64,000 nt of DNA from Haloarcula taiwanensis. Its GTDB lineage: Archaea; Halobacteriota; Halobacteria; Halobacteriales; Haloarculaceae. The position numbers and the translations under genes are program-made. This document shows positions 16,172-25,693 of the stretch, one piece after another (position 1 is the first letter of the stretch; every line of letters begins with the position of its first letter). Under the pieces are notes generated by a model. That model did not search any database. It saw nothing but the letters and a program-made list of their open reading frames with translations, and had not been told where the DNA came from. The DNA lies in NCBI GenBank assembly GCA_002844335.1, contig CP019154.1, positions 2,902,259-2,966,258 on the forward strand. Direction: 5' to 3'.

Positions 16172-18847
16172 TCAGGAGATGTGAATCGCGGGCTTGTTCG
16201 GCCGTGCCTTGGCCGCGAGGTCGTCGTCGGGGTCGGCCCGCCGGACGACAACGTCACAGGCGAACTCGTCTTCGAACAGCCACGCGGCCTGCTGGAGCGT
16301 GTTGAGTTCGCGTTCGCCGTCGATAATCGGTTCCAGTCCCGCGCCGCGGTCGGCCAGGCGGTCGGCGAACTCGGCGGCCGCGTCACCGTGCTGTTTGATG
16401 TCTTCGTCGGCCATGATTTCGCCGACGATGGCGTCGTCGGGATCGGACTCGCGGGCGATCTCGTAGGCCCGGTACTTCCAGTCGGCGGCGACGACGAGTT
16501 CGATCTCGTTCGGTTCGTCGATGTCCACGACTTCCGTGATTTCGCGCACGTCGTCGAGCGTCCGCCGAACGACCTGCCGCTCGATGCGGTAGTTGTCAAC
16601 GTCCCGGAGCGGTTCCGGCCACCGGCTCTCGGCGACGAGGCCGTCCTCGTCGAGCAGTTGCCACATCTCCTCGGCGAGGAACGGTGCAATCGGAGCAACC
16701 AGACGAGCGAGCACCCGCAGGCCGCGGCCGTAGGCGAACTGGTAGGGCCGGTCGTAGCCCGCGTAGCGCCCCAGAAGCCGTGCGAACCGCTGTATCTCGC
16801 CGATGACACGATGGAAGCGAAAGCGGTCGTACTCCTCGGTGACGGCCGCGATTGTCCGGTCGATTTCCCGCTCCAAGTACGCGTCGTGGTCGGTGCTCTC
16901 GGTGCGTGTCTCCGTTCGGTCGGTGTATTCCGTGACAAGGCGATACAGCGTCTGCTGGAAGTCGTAGGCCGTCGAGACGTCCTTCACGGTCCACTCGAAG
17001 TCCTGCGAGGGGTGGGCCGCCGAGAGGACGAACAGCCGCGTCGTCTCGGCCCCGTACTCGTGGGGCGCGATGTCGTTGCCCTTCGACTTGGACATCTTCT
17101 CGCCGCTGTGGAGCACCGTCCCCTGGTTGATGAGCCGCTCGACCGGTTCCTCGCGGTCCAGCAGGCCGATGTCCGACAGCGCCCGGGCGAAAAAGCGGAT
17201 GTACAGCAGGTGGAGGACGGCGTGTTCCTCGCCGCCGACGTACACGTCGACCGGGAGCCACTCGTCGGCGGTTTGCTGGTCGAAGGGGGCGTCCTCAAAG
17301 TGTGGAGACAGGTATCTCAAAAAGTACCACGAGGAGTCGACGAACGTGTCCATCGTGTCTGTCTCTCGCACCGCGTCGGCCCCGCAGTCCGGACAGGTCG
17401 TCTGCTTCCACTCCTCGGCCGCATCGAGGGGATTTCCGGTCGTCTGGACGTAGTCGGGCAGTTCCACCGGCAGGTCCTCCTCGGGGACGGGGACGTGGCC
17501 GCAGTCGTCGCAGTGGACGATTGGAATCGGCGTCCCCCAGTAGCGCTGCCGGGAGATGAGCCAGTCCCGCAGGCGGTAGGTCACTGCGGACTCGGCGGCC
17601 TCGTGCTCACACAGGCGCTCGCGGGCGGCGGAACTGGCGAGGCCGTCGTACTCGCCGCTGCCCGTGAGCATCCCGTCGCCGGTGTACGGTGCGTGTGGCA
17701 GGTCCGTCCCGCTGCCATCGACCGGTTCGACAGCCCGCTGTACGGGCAGATCGTGTTCGTCGGCGAAGGCGTGGTCCTGTTCGTTGTGAGCGGGGACGCC
17801 CATAACCGCGCCCGTGCCCACGTCGTCCAGCACGTACGCCGCGACGTACACCGGCAGTTCCTCGCCGGTGTAGGGGTGTGTCGCGGTGAGGTCCGTCTCG
17901 ACGCCGCTCATCCCGGTGTCGTCCGTAGTCGCCACTGATTCCACGTACTCGGCGACGGCCTCGTCCGCCTCGGCGAGCGCTCGGGCGAGGTCGTGGCCCG
18001 GAGACAGTGCCAGATACGTCGCGCCGTAGACCGTATCGAGCCGCGTCGTGAACGCCTCGACGGTGTCGTGGTCGTCGTGGTCAATGGAGAACGCGACGCG
18101 AGCACCTTCTTGTCGGCCGATCCAGTTGCGCTGGCTGTCCCGGACGCCGTCAGGCCACCCCTCCAGGTCGTCCAGCCCGTGATACAGCTCCTCGGCGTAG
18201 TCGGTGATGGCGAAAAACCACTGGTCGAGGTCGCGCTGCTCCACGCCGGTCCCGCAACGCCAGCAGACACCACCGTGGGTATGGCTGTGGCCGGTGCCGG
18301 CAATCGTCTCGCCTTCGTCGGTTTCCGGCGGCGTCTCGACCTGCGCGTCAGCAAGCACCGTCTCGCAGTCCGGACACCAGTTCACGGTCGCCGCGCCGTA
18401 GTCGACCAGCCCCTCGTCGTAGAACTGGGTAAACAGCCACTGGTTCCACTGGTAGTATTCGGGGTCGCAGGTCGTGATCTCCCGAGACCAGTCGTAGCCA
18501 AAGCCCATCTCCCGAAGGTCGTCTTTCATCTGGTCGATACACGTTCGGGTCCAGGACTCGGGGTCCGTGTTCCGTTCGTAGGCCGCGTTCTCCGCCGGCA
18601 GGCCGAAGGCGTCCCACCCCATCGGGTGGAGTACGTCGTCGCCGGCCATCCGCCGGTACCGGGCGTACGCGTCCGTGATGGCGTAGTTCCGGATGTGTCC
18701 CATATGCAACGAGCCGGACGTGTACGGGAACATCCCCAGTACGTACGTCGGGTCGTCAGCTTCAGCGGGGCACTCGAAAACGCCCTCGCGCTCCCAGGCC
18801 TGCTGCCAGTACTCCTGAACCCGAGCGTGGTCATATCGGCGCGACAT
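16172..18847 (-). CDS. leuS: Leucine--tRNA ligase
   Basis: 891-residue class Ia synthetase charging tRNA-Leu. HIGH motif HMGH is at residues 48-51 (FPYTSGSLHMGH), zinc-ligand cysteine pairs are CPDCE and CWRCG in one insertion and HCDDCGH and CPDCGAD in another, and the catalytic loop is EKMSKSKGN. The arrangement resembles bacterial-type LeuRS in length and motif order (archaeal enzymes are usually over 900 residues), which is typical of haloarchaea. The start at 18847 (MSRRYDHARVQEYW) is supported by alignment of the family N-terminus. Confidence 0.97.
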   Translation of the reverse strand: MSRRYDHARVQEYWQQAWEREGVFECPAEADDPTYVLGMFPYTSGSLHMGHIRNYAITDAYARYRRMAGDDVLHPMGWDAFGLPAENAAYERNTDPESWTRTCIDQMKDDLREMGFGYDWSREITTCDPEYYQWNQWLFTQFYDEGLVDYGAATVNWCPDCETVLADAQVETPPETDEGETIAGTGHSHTHGGVCWRCGTGVEQRDLDQWFFAITDYAEELYHGLDDLEGWPDGVRDSQRNWIGRQEGARVAFSIDHDDHDTVEAFTTRLDTVYGATYLALSPGHDLARALAEADEAVAEYVESVATTDDTGMSGVETDLTATHPYTGEELPVYVAAYVLDDVGTGAVMGVPAHNEQDHAFADEHDLPVQRAVEPVDGSGTDLPHAPYTGDGMLTGSGEYDGLASSAARERLCEHEAAESAVTYRLRDWLISRQRYWGTPIPIVHCDDCGHVPVPEEDLPVELPDYVQTTGNPLDAAEEWKQTTCPDCGADAVRETDTMDTFVDSSWYFLRYLSPHFEDAPFDQQTADEWLPVDVYVGGEEHAVLHLLYIRFFARALSDIGLLDREEPVERLINQGTVLHSGEKMSKSKGNDIAPHEYGAETTRLFVLSAAHPSQDFEWTVKDVSTAYDFQQTLYRLVTEYTDRTETRTESTDHDAYLEREIDRTIAAVTEEYDRFRFHRVIGEIQRFARLLGRYAGYDRPYQFAYGRGLRVLARLVAPIAPFLAEEMWQLLDEDGLVAESRWPEPLRDVDNYRIERQVVRRTLDDVREITEVVDIDEPNEIELVVAADWKYRAYEIARESDPDDAIVGEIMADEDIKQHGDAAAEFADRLADRGAGLEPIIDGERELNTLQQAAWLFEDEFACDVVVRRADPDDDLAAKARPNKPAIHIS

Positions 18848-18930
18848 TTGCTACCTCGTCCTGTGCCGGCGGCGCACATCAGTGTTCGGCTCTGAAAAGG
18901 GGCTGGCCCCAACGGGACTGCTATTGTGTA

Positions 18931-19004
18931 CAGCCAGAAAGCCCCGGCTGTCATCGGACGCGCAGCGTCCGATTGCCCGCGAGAGCGCGCTCTTGCCCTG
19001 GCTG
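18931..19004. repeat. Nested inverted-repeat element
   Basis: An outer pair CAGCCAG (18931-18937) and CTGGCTG (18998-19004) encloses two smaller hairpins: CGGACG/CGTCCG (18955-18960, 18966-18971) and the palindrome AGAGCGCGCTCT (18982-18993). The 223-nt gap between the leuS start and the permease stop contains no credible gene. It could be a mobile repeat remnant, a terminator for the transporter operon, or a structured leader for leuS. Confidence 0.5.
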
Positions 19005-19070
19005 TTCGCATTACATAACTTTGTGCTACTGTTGCGGGCAGAAATAAGCCCAGAGAAGATTGTTTCTAGC

Positions 19071-20135
19071 TCATTCCTCGCCGGACTCGTAATGCTCACC
19101 CGCGGCTTCGGGCAGGCGAGTCTTGCCCACCAGAGCGAGCACGACGATGACGGCGACGAACGGGATCGTCTGGACCAGTGAGTCGGGGACAGCGATGACA
19201 TCGGCCGTCTGGAGGCGCAACTGGACGGCGTCGAGACCGGCAAACAGCGTGGTCGACAGCAGCGCACCGACCGGGTTGTAGTTGCCGAACAGATAAGCGA
19301 CGATGGCGATGAATCCCTTGCCGTTGACCATCGTCGGCCCGTTGCCGGTGAACTGGCCGATGTTGATGGCCAGCGCGGCCCCGCCCATCCCCGAGAGGAC
19401 GCCGGAGAGGAGTACGGCGGCGTAGCGGACGCGTGACACGTCAACGCCGGCAGTGTCCAGTGCCTTCGGGTTCTCGCCGGAGGCCCGGACCCAGCGGCCG
19501 AAGGTGGTGCGGTTCAGCACGTACCACGACGCCGCCACGGCGAGGAACATAATATACACTGCGGGCGAGGCATCGAACAGCGCGCCGAAGAACGGGATGT
19601 CGGCCAGCCCCGGGACCGTTATCGTATCGAAGGTCCCGACGTTGCTAGTGTTTGGCCCGCCGTAGAACACCTGTGAGGCGAACGGCGCGAGGCCGAGCGC
19701 GATGAGCCAGACGGCCAGACCGGCGATGATCTGATCCGCGCGGAACTCGATACAGACGACGGCGAAGACGCCAGCGAGCAGCGTCGACGCGACGATGCCG
19801 ATGAGGAACCCGAGCCACAGCGACCCGGTGGCGTCGGCCCCGAAGATAGCTGCGAACGCCGAGATGATGAGCAGCCCTTCGAGCCCGATGTTGATGATGC
19901 CGCTTTTTTCCGCAAAGATGCCACCGAGCGCGGCCAGCACGATTGGGACCGAGAGCCGTAGCGTCGATGACAGCGTCGATTTCGAGGCCAGCACCCAGAA
20001 TATCTGCCCGGGGGTCGACGCCGGTGCCACGAGGCCGAACCCGGCGAGGACAGTCAGCGTGAGAAACGCCGCAGCGGCGATGAACAGTCGGCCTGACGCT
20101 GACGAAAGTCGATCCATGGTGCTGTCGTTAGTCAT
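19071..20135 (-). CDS. ABC transporter permease (BMP/nucleoside family), second subunit
   Basis: 354-residue membrane subunit of a branched-chain-type importer associated with BMP lipoproteins. It shows the paired motif GGIFAEKSGIINIGLEGLL and about nine hydrophobic helices, and resembles the NupQ/YufQ permeases for nucleosides. The start at 20135 (MTNDSTMDRL) overlaps the upstream permease stop by 8 nt, a coupled arrangement. It forms the channel with the permease encoded at 20128-21408. Confidence 0.92.
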   Translation of the reverse strand: MTNDSTMDRLSSASGRLFIAAAAFLTLTVLAGFGLVAPASTPGQIFWVLASKSTLSSTLRLSVPIVLAALGGIFAEKSGIINIGLEGLLIISAFAAIFGADATGSLWLGFLIGIVASTLLAGVFAVVCIEFRADQIIAGLAVWLIALGLAPFASQVFYGGPNTSNVGTFDTITVPGLADIPFFGALFDASPAVYIMFLAVAASWYVLNRTTFGRWVRASGENPKALDTAGVDVSRVRYAAVLLSGVLSGMGGAALAINIGQFTGNGPTMVNGKGFIAIVAYLFGNYNPVGALLSTTLFAGLDAVQLRLQTADVIAVPDSLVQTIPFVAVIVVLALVGKTRLPEAAGEHYESGEE

Positions 20136-21408
20136 CAGCACCACCTCCGGCGGTCGCGGTGGCCGGACTGTCTGGCTCGCGCGTTGCGAGCCGCCGTCCG
20201 ATGATACGGAAGAACTCCGGCATCGCGACGAACAGGATGATAAGCCCCCGGAGGACGCCGACCAACTGTGGCGGCACGTCGGTCGCGAAGGCCACCACGT
20301 TCGAGCCGGACTTGAGGACGCCAAAGAGCAGGGCAGCGAAGACGGCTCCAATCGGATTGTTGCCGGCAAGGATAGAGACGGTGATCCCGTCGAAGCCGTA
20401 GCTCGGAATGCCAGTCTGGAACTTTCCGAGGGTCATCATCACGAACACGGCCCCGCCGATACCGCCGAGTGCGCCGGACAGCGTCAGCGACGTCAAGATA
20501 GTCCGGGCGGAGTCGACACCGCCGTACTCCGCGGCTGCAGGCTGGATACCGGCGGTTCGCAGGTCGTATCCGAAGGCCGTGTGTTCGAGCAAGTAGTAGA
20601 CGCCCCCGACGAACGCGAGCGCAATCAGCAGCGCGAGCAAGGAGAAGTCCGTCCGCGGGTCGAACAGGATCGAGGGGAACTGCCCCTCGACGGGCAGCGT
20701 CCGGGTCTGTGTCGCCTGACTCGTCGGGTCGGCGAAGTGGTTCCGGACGAGATACAGCGTTACCCGGACGGCGACGAAGTTGAGCATAATCGTCGTAATA
20801 ACCTCGTTTGCGTCGGCATAGGCTTTCAGCGCGCCAGGTATCGCACCGTAGAGGCCGCCGCCGATTGCGCCGGCGAGCAGGCCGAGCGGAATAAACAGGA
20901 CGAGCGCGATTGTTCCGGAGACTAGCGAACCAGCCCAGAGCACCGTCAGTGCGGCCGCCAGCGCGCCGATGATAAGCTGGCCCTGCGTCCCGATGTTGAA
21001 GATGCCGGCACGGAACGCTAATGCAACCGAGAGTCCGGTGAACACCAGAATCGTCGTCTCCCGAAGCGTCGCCGCGAACTGCGCGTTCAGCGGCGACCAG
21101 CCGCCGGCGAAGGGATCGCCCAGCGCGCCGAGGAACAGCCGGTTGAACACGTAGAACGGGTCGTAACACAGCGTCGTGGAACCGAACGTAAGTACCGGCG
21201 ACCGGCACGTCGCCAGCAGTCCCGCGACGGTGACGATGACCGTTCCGACGACGATAGAGAGCAACAGCGCCGAGACAGCGATGAGGATACGCTCGCCGAC
21301 AGAGGTCTGCCCCAGTCTGATGAGTTGCTGTCGGTACTGTGACCACCGGTCGTCCGCATCCGGCGTCGGCGGGTCGTCGCCGTTCCGCGACGGGTCGCTA
21401 TCGCTCAT
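20128..21408 (-). CDS. ABC transporter permease (BMP/nucleoside family), first subunit
   Basis: 426-residue membrane subunit. A 40-residue polar cytoplasmic N-terminus precedes about ten hydrophobic segments. The EAA-like motif FRAGIFNIGTQGQLIIGAL and the NEVITTIMLNF region match NupP/YufP-type nucleoside permeases. Its start overlaps the ATPase stop by 4 nt. A periplasmic-side Cys pair (ATCRSPVLTFGSTTLCYD) could form a disulfide. Confidence 0.92.
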   Translation of the reverse strand: MSDSDPSRNGDDPPTPDADDRWSQYRQQLIRLGQTSVGERILIAVSALLLSIVVGTVIVTVAGLLATCRSPVLTFGSTTLCYDPFYVFNRLFLGALGDPFAGGWSPLNAQFAATLRETTILVFTGLSVALAFRAGIFNIGTQGQLIIGALAAALTVLWAGSLVSGTIALVLFIPLGLLAGAIGGGLYGAIPGALKAYADANEVITTIMLNFVAVRVTLYLVRNHFADPTSQATQTRTLPVEGQFPSILFDPRTDFSLLALLIALAFVGGVYYLLEHTAFGYDLRTAGIQPAAAEYGGVDSARTILTSLTLSGALGGIGGAVFVMMTLGKFQTGIPSYGFDGITVSILAGNNPIGAVFAALLFGVLKSGSNVVAFATDVPPQLVGVLRGLIILFVAMPEFFRIIGRRLATREPDSPATATAGGGADD

Positions 21409-22961
21409 TGGTGTCCCTCCCCGTCCGCCGCAATGGTCGGGGCGGCGTCAGGTTGCTGCCCGGCCATCAGCAGTCCGAGCTGTTCTTCGGTCACGCGCTC
21501 GGGATCGACGATGTCGACGATCTCGCCCTCGTAGACGACGGCGAGGCGGTCCGAAAGCGACTGGACCTCATCGAGGTTCGAAGAGATGAGCAACACGGCC
21601 CGGCCCGCTTCCCGGAGCGCGTTGATCTGGTCGTGGATGAACTCCATCGACCCCACATCCACGCCGCGCGTGGGGTGAGAGGCAACGACAAGACGCGGGT
21701 CCCGGGCGAACTCCCGGCCGACGACGAACTTCTGCTGGTTCCCGCCGGAGAGAGACTTCGCGTGAGCGTTGGCATCCGGCGGCCGAACGTCGTACTCTTC
21801 GATTATCTCCTCCGCGTGGTCGCGCGTGTAGTCCCAGTCGATGCGACCGTTCGAGGAGTAGTCAGGGGCGTGCTGGCTCCCCAGCAGGCCGTTCTCGACG
21901 AGGTCGAAGTCCATCACCAGCCCTCGCTCCTGTCGGTCTTCCGGGATGTAGGCCAGTCCGGCCTCGATGCGCTCCCGGCGGCTGTCGGTGGTCCGGTCGA
22001 CGTCGTCGTATGTGATCGTTCCCTCGTCAGGCATCTGGAGCCCGGTAATTGCCTCGACCAGTTCCGACTGGCCGTTCCCGTCAACGCCAGCGATACCGAG
22101 CACCTCGCCGGCCCGGACCTCAAGCGAAATCCCGTCGACTGCGCGGACACCCCGGTCGTCCTCCACAACGAGGTCCGAAACCTCGAGGATAGACCGGCCC
22201 GGCTCGGCAGGGTCCCGGTCGAGGTCCAGCAGCACCTCTCGACCGACCATCATCTCGGCCAGTTCTTCCCGAGTGATGTCGTTGGCCGGCACCGTCCCGA
22301 CGTTTTTCCCCTCGCGCAACACAGTGATTTCGTCGGCAGCCTCCATCGCCTCGCCGAGCTTGTGCGTGATGAAAATAATCGTCTTGCCCTGGTCGGTCAG
22401 CTCTTCGAGCACGCGAAAGAGATCTTCGACTTCCTGTGGCGTGAGTACTGCCGTCGGTTCGTCCAGAATCAAGACATCCGCGCCGCGATAGAGCGCTTTG
22501 AGGATCTCGACGCGCTGCTGGACGCCGACACCGACATCTTCGATTCGGGCGTCGGGGTCCACGTCGAACCCGTACCGCTCGGACAGTTCACGGACCTGTT
22601 TTCGGGATTGCTCGCTGTCGACCGTGAGACCGAGCCACTTGCGGGGCTCGTTCCCAAGCGTGATGTTTTCGGTGACGGTCATCGGATCGACCAGCATGAA
22701 GTGCTGGTGGATCATACCGACACCCTCGTCGATGGCGTCGCGCGGCGAGTCGAACTGCTGTGTCTCGCCGTGCACGTTGACCGTCCCCTCGGTGGGCTGG
22801 TAGAGCCCGTAGAGGACGTTCATCAGGGTGGTTTTTCCCGCACCGTTCTCGCCGAGCAGTGCGTGAACCGTCCCCTTCTCGACCGCCAGATCGACGTCGT
22901 CATTCGCGACTACCCCCGGAAACCGCTTCGTAATACCATCGAGGTGGACGGCCTGTTCCAT
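21405..22961 (-). CDS. ABC transporter ATP-binding protein with two nucleotide-binding domains
   Basis: 518-residue tandem ABC ATPase of the sugar/nucleoside (RbsA/NupO) type. Domain 1 (about 1-235) has Walker A GENGAGKTT, a VGVQQRVEI signature in place of LSGGQ, and Walker B VLILDEPTAVL. Domain 2 (about 255-500) has the degenerate Walker A GVDGNGQSE, the signature LSGGNQQK and Walker B RLVVASHPTRGVD, where the catalytic glutamate is replaced by His. Only one site should therefore hydrolyse ATP, as in other members. A TTAAAAC box around 22985-22995 (minus) suggests a leaderless start at 22961. Confidence 0.95.
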   Translation of the reverse strand: MEQAVHLDGITKRFPGVVANDDVDLAVEKGTVHALLGENGAGKTTLMNVLYGLYQPTEGTVNVHGETQQFDSPRDAIDEGVGMIHQHFMLVDPMTVTENITLGNEPRKWLGLTVDSEQSRKQVRELSERYGFDVDPDARIEDVGVGVQQRVEILKALYRGADVLILDEPTAVLTPQEVEDLFRVLEELTDQGKTIIFITHKLGEAMEAADEITVLREGKNVGTVPANDITREELAEMMVGREVLLDLDRDPAEPGRSILEVSDLVVEDDRGVRAVDGISLEVRAGEVLGIAGVDGNGQSELVEAITGLQMPDEGTITYDDVDRTTDSRRERIEAGLAYIPEDRQERGLVMDFDLVENGLLGSQHAPDYSSNGRIDWDYTRDHAEEIIEEYDVRPPDANAHAKSLSGGNQQKFVVGREFARDPRLVVASHPTRGVDVGSMEFIHDQINALREAGRAVLLISSNLDEVQSLSDRLAVVYEGEIVDIVDPERVTEEQLGLLMAGQQPDAAPTIAADGEGHQ

Positions 22962-23134
22962 ACTCTGAGCCGTTACCGTCCCGGTGTTTTAACTTCACGG
23001 TTCCACATGTCTGCCAAAAATATGCGGCAACTGCGTGTGTGACCGCGAGGACTCATACGGACTGGTGTGGTTTATTTCAGGACAGTGTCAGTCGCAGAGC
23101 CTGGCATACCGGCACACTGTGCCACTGATCCGCC

Positions 23135-24256
23135 TCAGGCGTTTTCGGGGTCGGTCGGCACGCTGATGTCGCCGTCGATGATGCTCTGACGGACTTCCGA
23201 CACCTCGTCTTTGACGCTCTGTGGGATTTCCGAGCCGAGCTGCTGGCCGTACACCGCTTCGACACCGTTCTGTTCGAGGCCGAGCGTGTTCACACTGCCG
23301 CCCTCGAAGTTATCGTTGACGACCGATTCGACCGACGTGTACACCGCGTTGTCGACGCGCTTGACCATGCTCGCGAGGATAACGTCGCTGAAGTTCTCTT
23401 TCGTGACCGACTGGTCGCGGTCGACGCCGACTGCGAAGCGCCCGGCCTCCTGGGCCGCACGGAACACGCCAGTCCCGGTGTTACCGGCCGCGTGGTAGAC
23501 GATATCCGCACCGGAGTTGTACATCGAGAGAGCCGCCTCCTGGCCGCCCGATGGGTCGTTGAAGTCGCCGACGTAGGCTGTCTGGACATCGACATCCTCC
23601 TCTGCGTGCTTGACGCCGGCTTTGTAGCCGGCTTCGAAGCGGCCGATGAGGTCACCCTCGACGCCGCCGACGAAGCCGACGCTCGCGGAGTCACTCTGCG
23701 TGGAGCCGGCGCCAGCCGAGAAGTCCTGACTGGTCAGCTTCGCAGCCATCAGCCCAATGAGGAACGAGCCCTGATGCTCACCGAAGACGTACGAGCCGAC
23801 GTTGTCCGATTCGACGACGGAGTCGACGATCATGAAGTTCTGCTCGGGGTACTGTTCGGCGTTCTCCGTGAGGGCGTCCGCCTGCAGGAAGCCGATACAG
23901 CAGACGAGGTCGTAGTCCGGGTTCGAGGACTGTGCGTACTGCTGCTGGAGGCTGCCGAAGTCCTGTACCGCTTCCGGCTGCGACTCGTCGTATTCGATGT
24001 TTAGCTCGTCTGCTGCCCGAATAGCACCGGTCTGGGCCTGGTCGTTGAACGACCCGTCGCCGAGTCCGCCTGTCGCGTACACCATTCCGATACGAGCGGC
24101 CGGACCACTGTCGCCGCCGTCTCCGCCGTCTCCGCCGTCGCCGCCGTCTCCGCCGTCGCCGCCGTCGCCACCGTCGCCGCCGCCAAGGCAGCCGGCTAAC
24201 CCGATTGCAGTTGCGGTACCAACACTACTGATGAACGTGCGTCTTCGCTGTGACAT
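23135..24256 (-). CDS. BMP family substrate-binding lipoprotein
   Basis: 373-residue extracytoplasmic binding protein. The N-terminus RRRTFISS is a Tat signal and is followed by a lipobox GLAGCLGG. A tract of GGD repeats forms a flexible spacer between the lipid anchor and the binding domain. The domain begins ARIGMVYATGGLGDGSFND, the characteristic BMP/Med/PnrA opening, and continues with QDFGSLQQQYAQ and HAAGNTGTGVFRAAQE. BMP proteins bind purine or other nucleosides. It lies first in the operon, about 170 nt before the ATPase, so it may also be transcribed separately. Confidence 0.94.
   Translation of the reverse strand: MSQRRRTFISSVGTATAIGLAGCLGGGDGGDGGDGGDGGDGGDGGDGGDSGPAARIGMVYATGGLGDGSFNDQAQTGAIRAADELNIEYDESQPEAVQDFGSLQQQYAQSSNPDYDLVCCIGFLQADALTENAEQYPEQNFMIVDSVVESDNVGSYVFGEHQGSFLIGLMAAKLTSQDFSAGAGSTQSDSASVGFVGGVEGDLIGRFEAGYKAGVKHAEEDVDVQTAYVGDFNDPSGGQEAALSMYNSGADIVYHAAGNTGTGVFRAAQEAGRFAVGVDRDQSVTKENFSDVILASMVKRVDNAVYTSVESVVNDNFEGGSVNTLGLEQNGVEAVYGQQLGSEIPQSVKDEVSEVRQSIIDGDISVPTDPENA
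24111..24184. repeat. Tandem Gly-Gly-Asp codon repeat inside the BMP lipoprotein
   Basis: Roughly 74 nt of imperfect 9-nt units on the plus strand (GCC/GTC/TCC/GCC mixtures) encode seven to eight GGD triplets of the spacer after the lipobox. Slippage could vary the spacer length between strains. Confidence 0.8.
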
Positions 24257-24461
24257 GTCCCACCAGCGGTGTCGATAGGCGTTAAAGACTTCGGTGTCGC
24301 ACATTAGCCACATCGGCGACAAACCATGGCAAGGCGGGCCGGTCACTGTTCGCTGTCGACGCCGCGGACATTTTATGTACTGGGTGTGAACGGCTGGCAA
24401 TGACAGTCTGGTCGCGTTCACACAGCAACAACTGGCAGGCTCAAGCGGAGTTCAGCACGCG

Positions 24462-25655
24462 GTGACTACCGTCGTCTTCTGGGCGCTGGTCGTCCTCGCG
24501 ACAGTCACCGGCCTTGTAACGGCCTGGACACTCGGTGCGAACAGCAACTCACCGCCGTTCGCCCCAGCCATCGGTGCAAACGCCATCTCGACGATGCGCG
24601 CCGCCTTCCTGATCGGCATCCTCGCCGCGCTGGGAGCGCTGACACAGGGTGGGAGCATCTCGGAAACAGTCGGGGCCGGTCTCATCGACGGCGTCGCAAT
24701 CACCTCGCTGGCGGCAGTCGCCGGCCTGCTGACCGCGACTGGGTTCATGGCGTTCGGTATCTACTCGGGCTACCCCGTTCCGGCGGCGTTCGCGACGACG
24801 GGCGCGATGGTCGGCGTCGGCCTCTCGCTCGGCGGCGACCCCGTCTTCGACACCTACCGCCGCATCGCCACCTTCTGGCTGCTCGTCCCGCCTGTCTCGG
24901 GAAGCCTGGCCTATCTCACCGCGACTGTGTTGCGTCGGGACGACATCCCCGAAACGGTCGGCGTCCCGTTGCTCGCCGGCGTTGTCGGCGGTATCGTCGC
25001 CAACGTCCAGTTGAGCATCATCCCGTCGCCTGCCGGCACCGACCAGGGCTCGCTGGCCGGCTTCGCCGCGATGGTCACCGGGACGGATATCGCCGCCGTC
25101 GCCGCGACGCTGCTCGTCGCCGCCGGGAGCTTCTACTACATCCGCCTGCAGACACAGGCCTCCGTCGACAAGGGTATCAAGACGTTTCTGGTCGTTCTCG
25201 GCAGCGTCGTCGCCTTCTCCAGTGGCGGCAGTCAGGTCGGCCTCGCGACCGGGCCACTCGAAAACCTCTACGGTACCGAACTCGGCCTCCCCGGGATCGT
25301 GTTGCTGGCGCTCGGTTCCGTGGGTATCCTCGGCGGCGCGTGGATGGGTGCCCCCCGCCTGCTACAGGCGACCTCCCGCGAGTACGCACAACTCGGCGTC
25401 CGCCGCTCCATTGCGGCGCTGGTCCCCGGCTTCATCATCGCACAGGCCGCCATCGCGCTTGGCATCCCCATCTCGTTCAACAACATCATCATCTCCGGAG
25501 TCATCGGCGGCGGCCTCGCCGGCGGCTCCGCCGGGGTCTCGCGCCGGAAGATAGGCGTGACTGTCGGGTTCTGGCTCATCACGCTCGCCACCAGCGTCGT
25601 GATCGGCTTCGGCGTGTATCAGGGGCTGGAAGCCGTCCTCGGCAGCCAAGCGTGA
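24462..25655 (+). CDS. pitA: Inorganic phosphate transporter, PiT family
   Basis: 397-residue integral membrane protein with about eleven hydrophobic segments. The PiT signature appears twice, as expected of the internal duplication: TLGANSNSPPFAPAIGANAIS near the N-terminus and GIPISFNNIIISGVIGGGLAGG near the C-terminus. PiT proteins carry phosphate (or metal-phosphate) with cations. The start is a GTG at 24462. No PhoU-like gene adjoins it; a universal stress protein gene converges from the right. Confidence 0.92.
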   Translation: MTTVVFWALVVLATVTGLVTAWTLGANSNSPPFAPAIGANAISTMRAAFLIGILAALGALTQGGSISETVGAGLIDGVAITSLAAVAGLLTATGFMAFGIYSGYPVPAAFATTGAMVGVGLSLGGDPVFDTYRRIATFWLLVPPVSGSLAYLTATVLRRDDIPETVGVPLLAGVVGGIVANVQLSIIPSPAGTDQGSLAGFAAMVTGTDIAAVAATLLVAAGSFYYIRLQTQASVDKGIKTFLVVLGSVVAFSSGGSQVGLATGPLENLYGTELGLPGIVLLALGSVGILGGAWMGAPRLLQATSREYAQLGVRRSIAALVPGFIIAQAAIALGIPISFNNIIISGVIGGGLAGGSAGVSRRKIGVTVGFWLITLATSVVIGFGVYQGLEAVLGSQA

Positions 25656-25693
25656 GTCGCCGCGTGCTGTCTCCGAGTCGTCGGCGTCGGTGA

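Noticed and set aside
16181..17938. 585-codon open frame on the plus strand
   Set aside because: Mirror frame of leuS with no recognisable domains.
18446..18460. GTTCCACTGG-like match to an origin box inside leuS
   Set aside because: Only the first ten bases match; the GAAACG core is missing, and the codons (WNQW) explain it.
18882..19181. 99-codon ORF across the gap left of the transporter operon
   Set aside because: Composition is not haloarchaeal-acidic and it runs through the hairpin element and into the permease gene.
21339..23042. 567-codon open frame on the plus strand
   Set aside because: Mirror of the ABC ATPase gene, whose own frame has all the ABC motifs.
24111..24184. Short tandem repeat considered as a CRISPR or regulatory repeat
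   Set aside because: It is in phase with the reading frame and simply encodes the Gly-Gly-Asp spacer of the lipoprotein.
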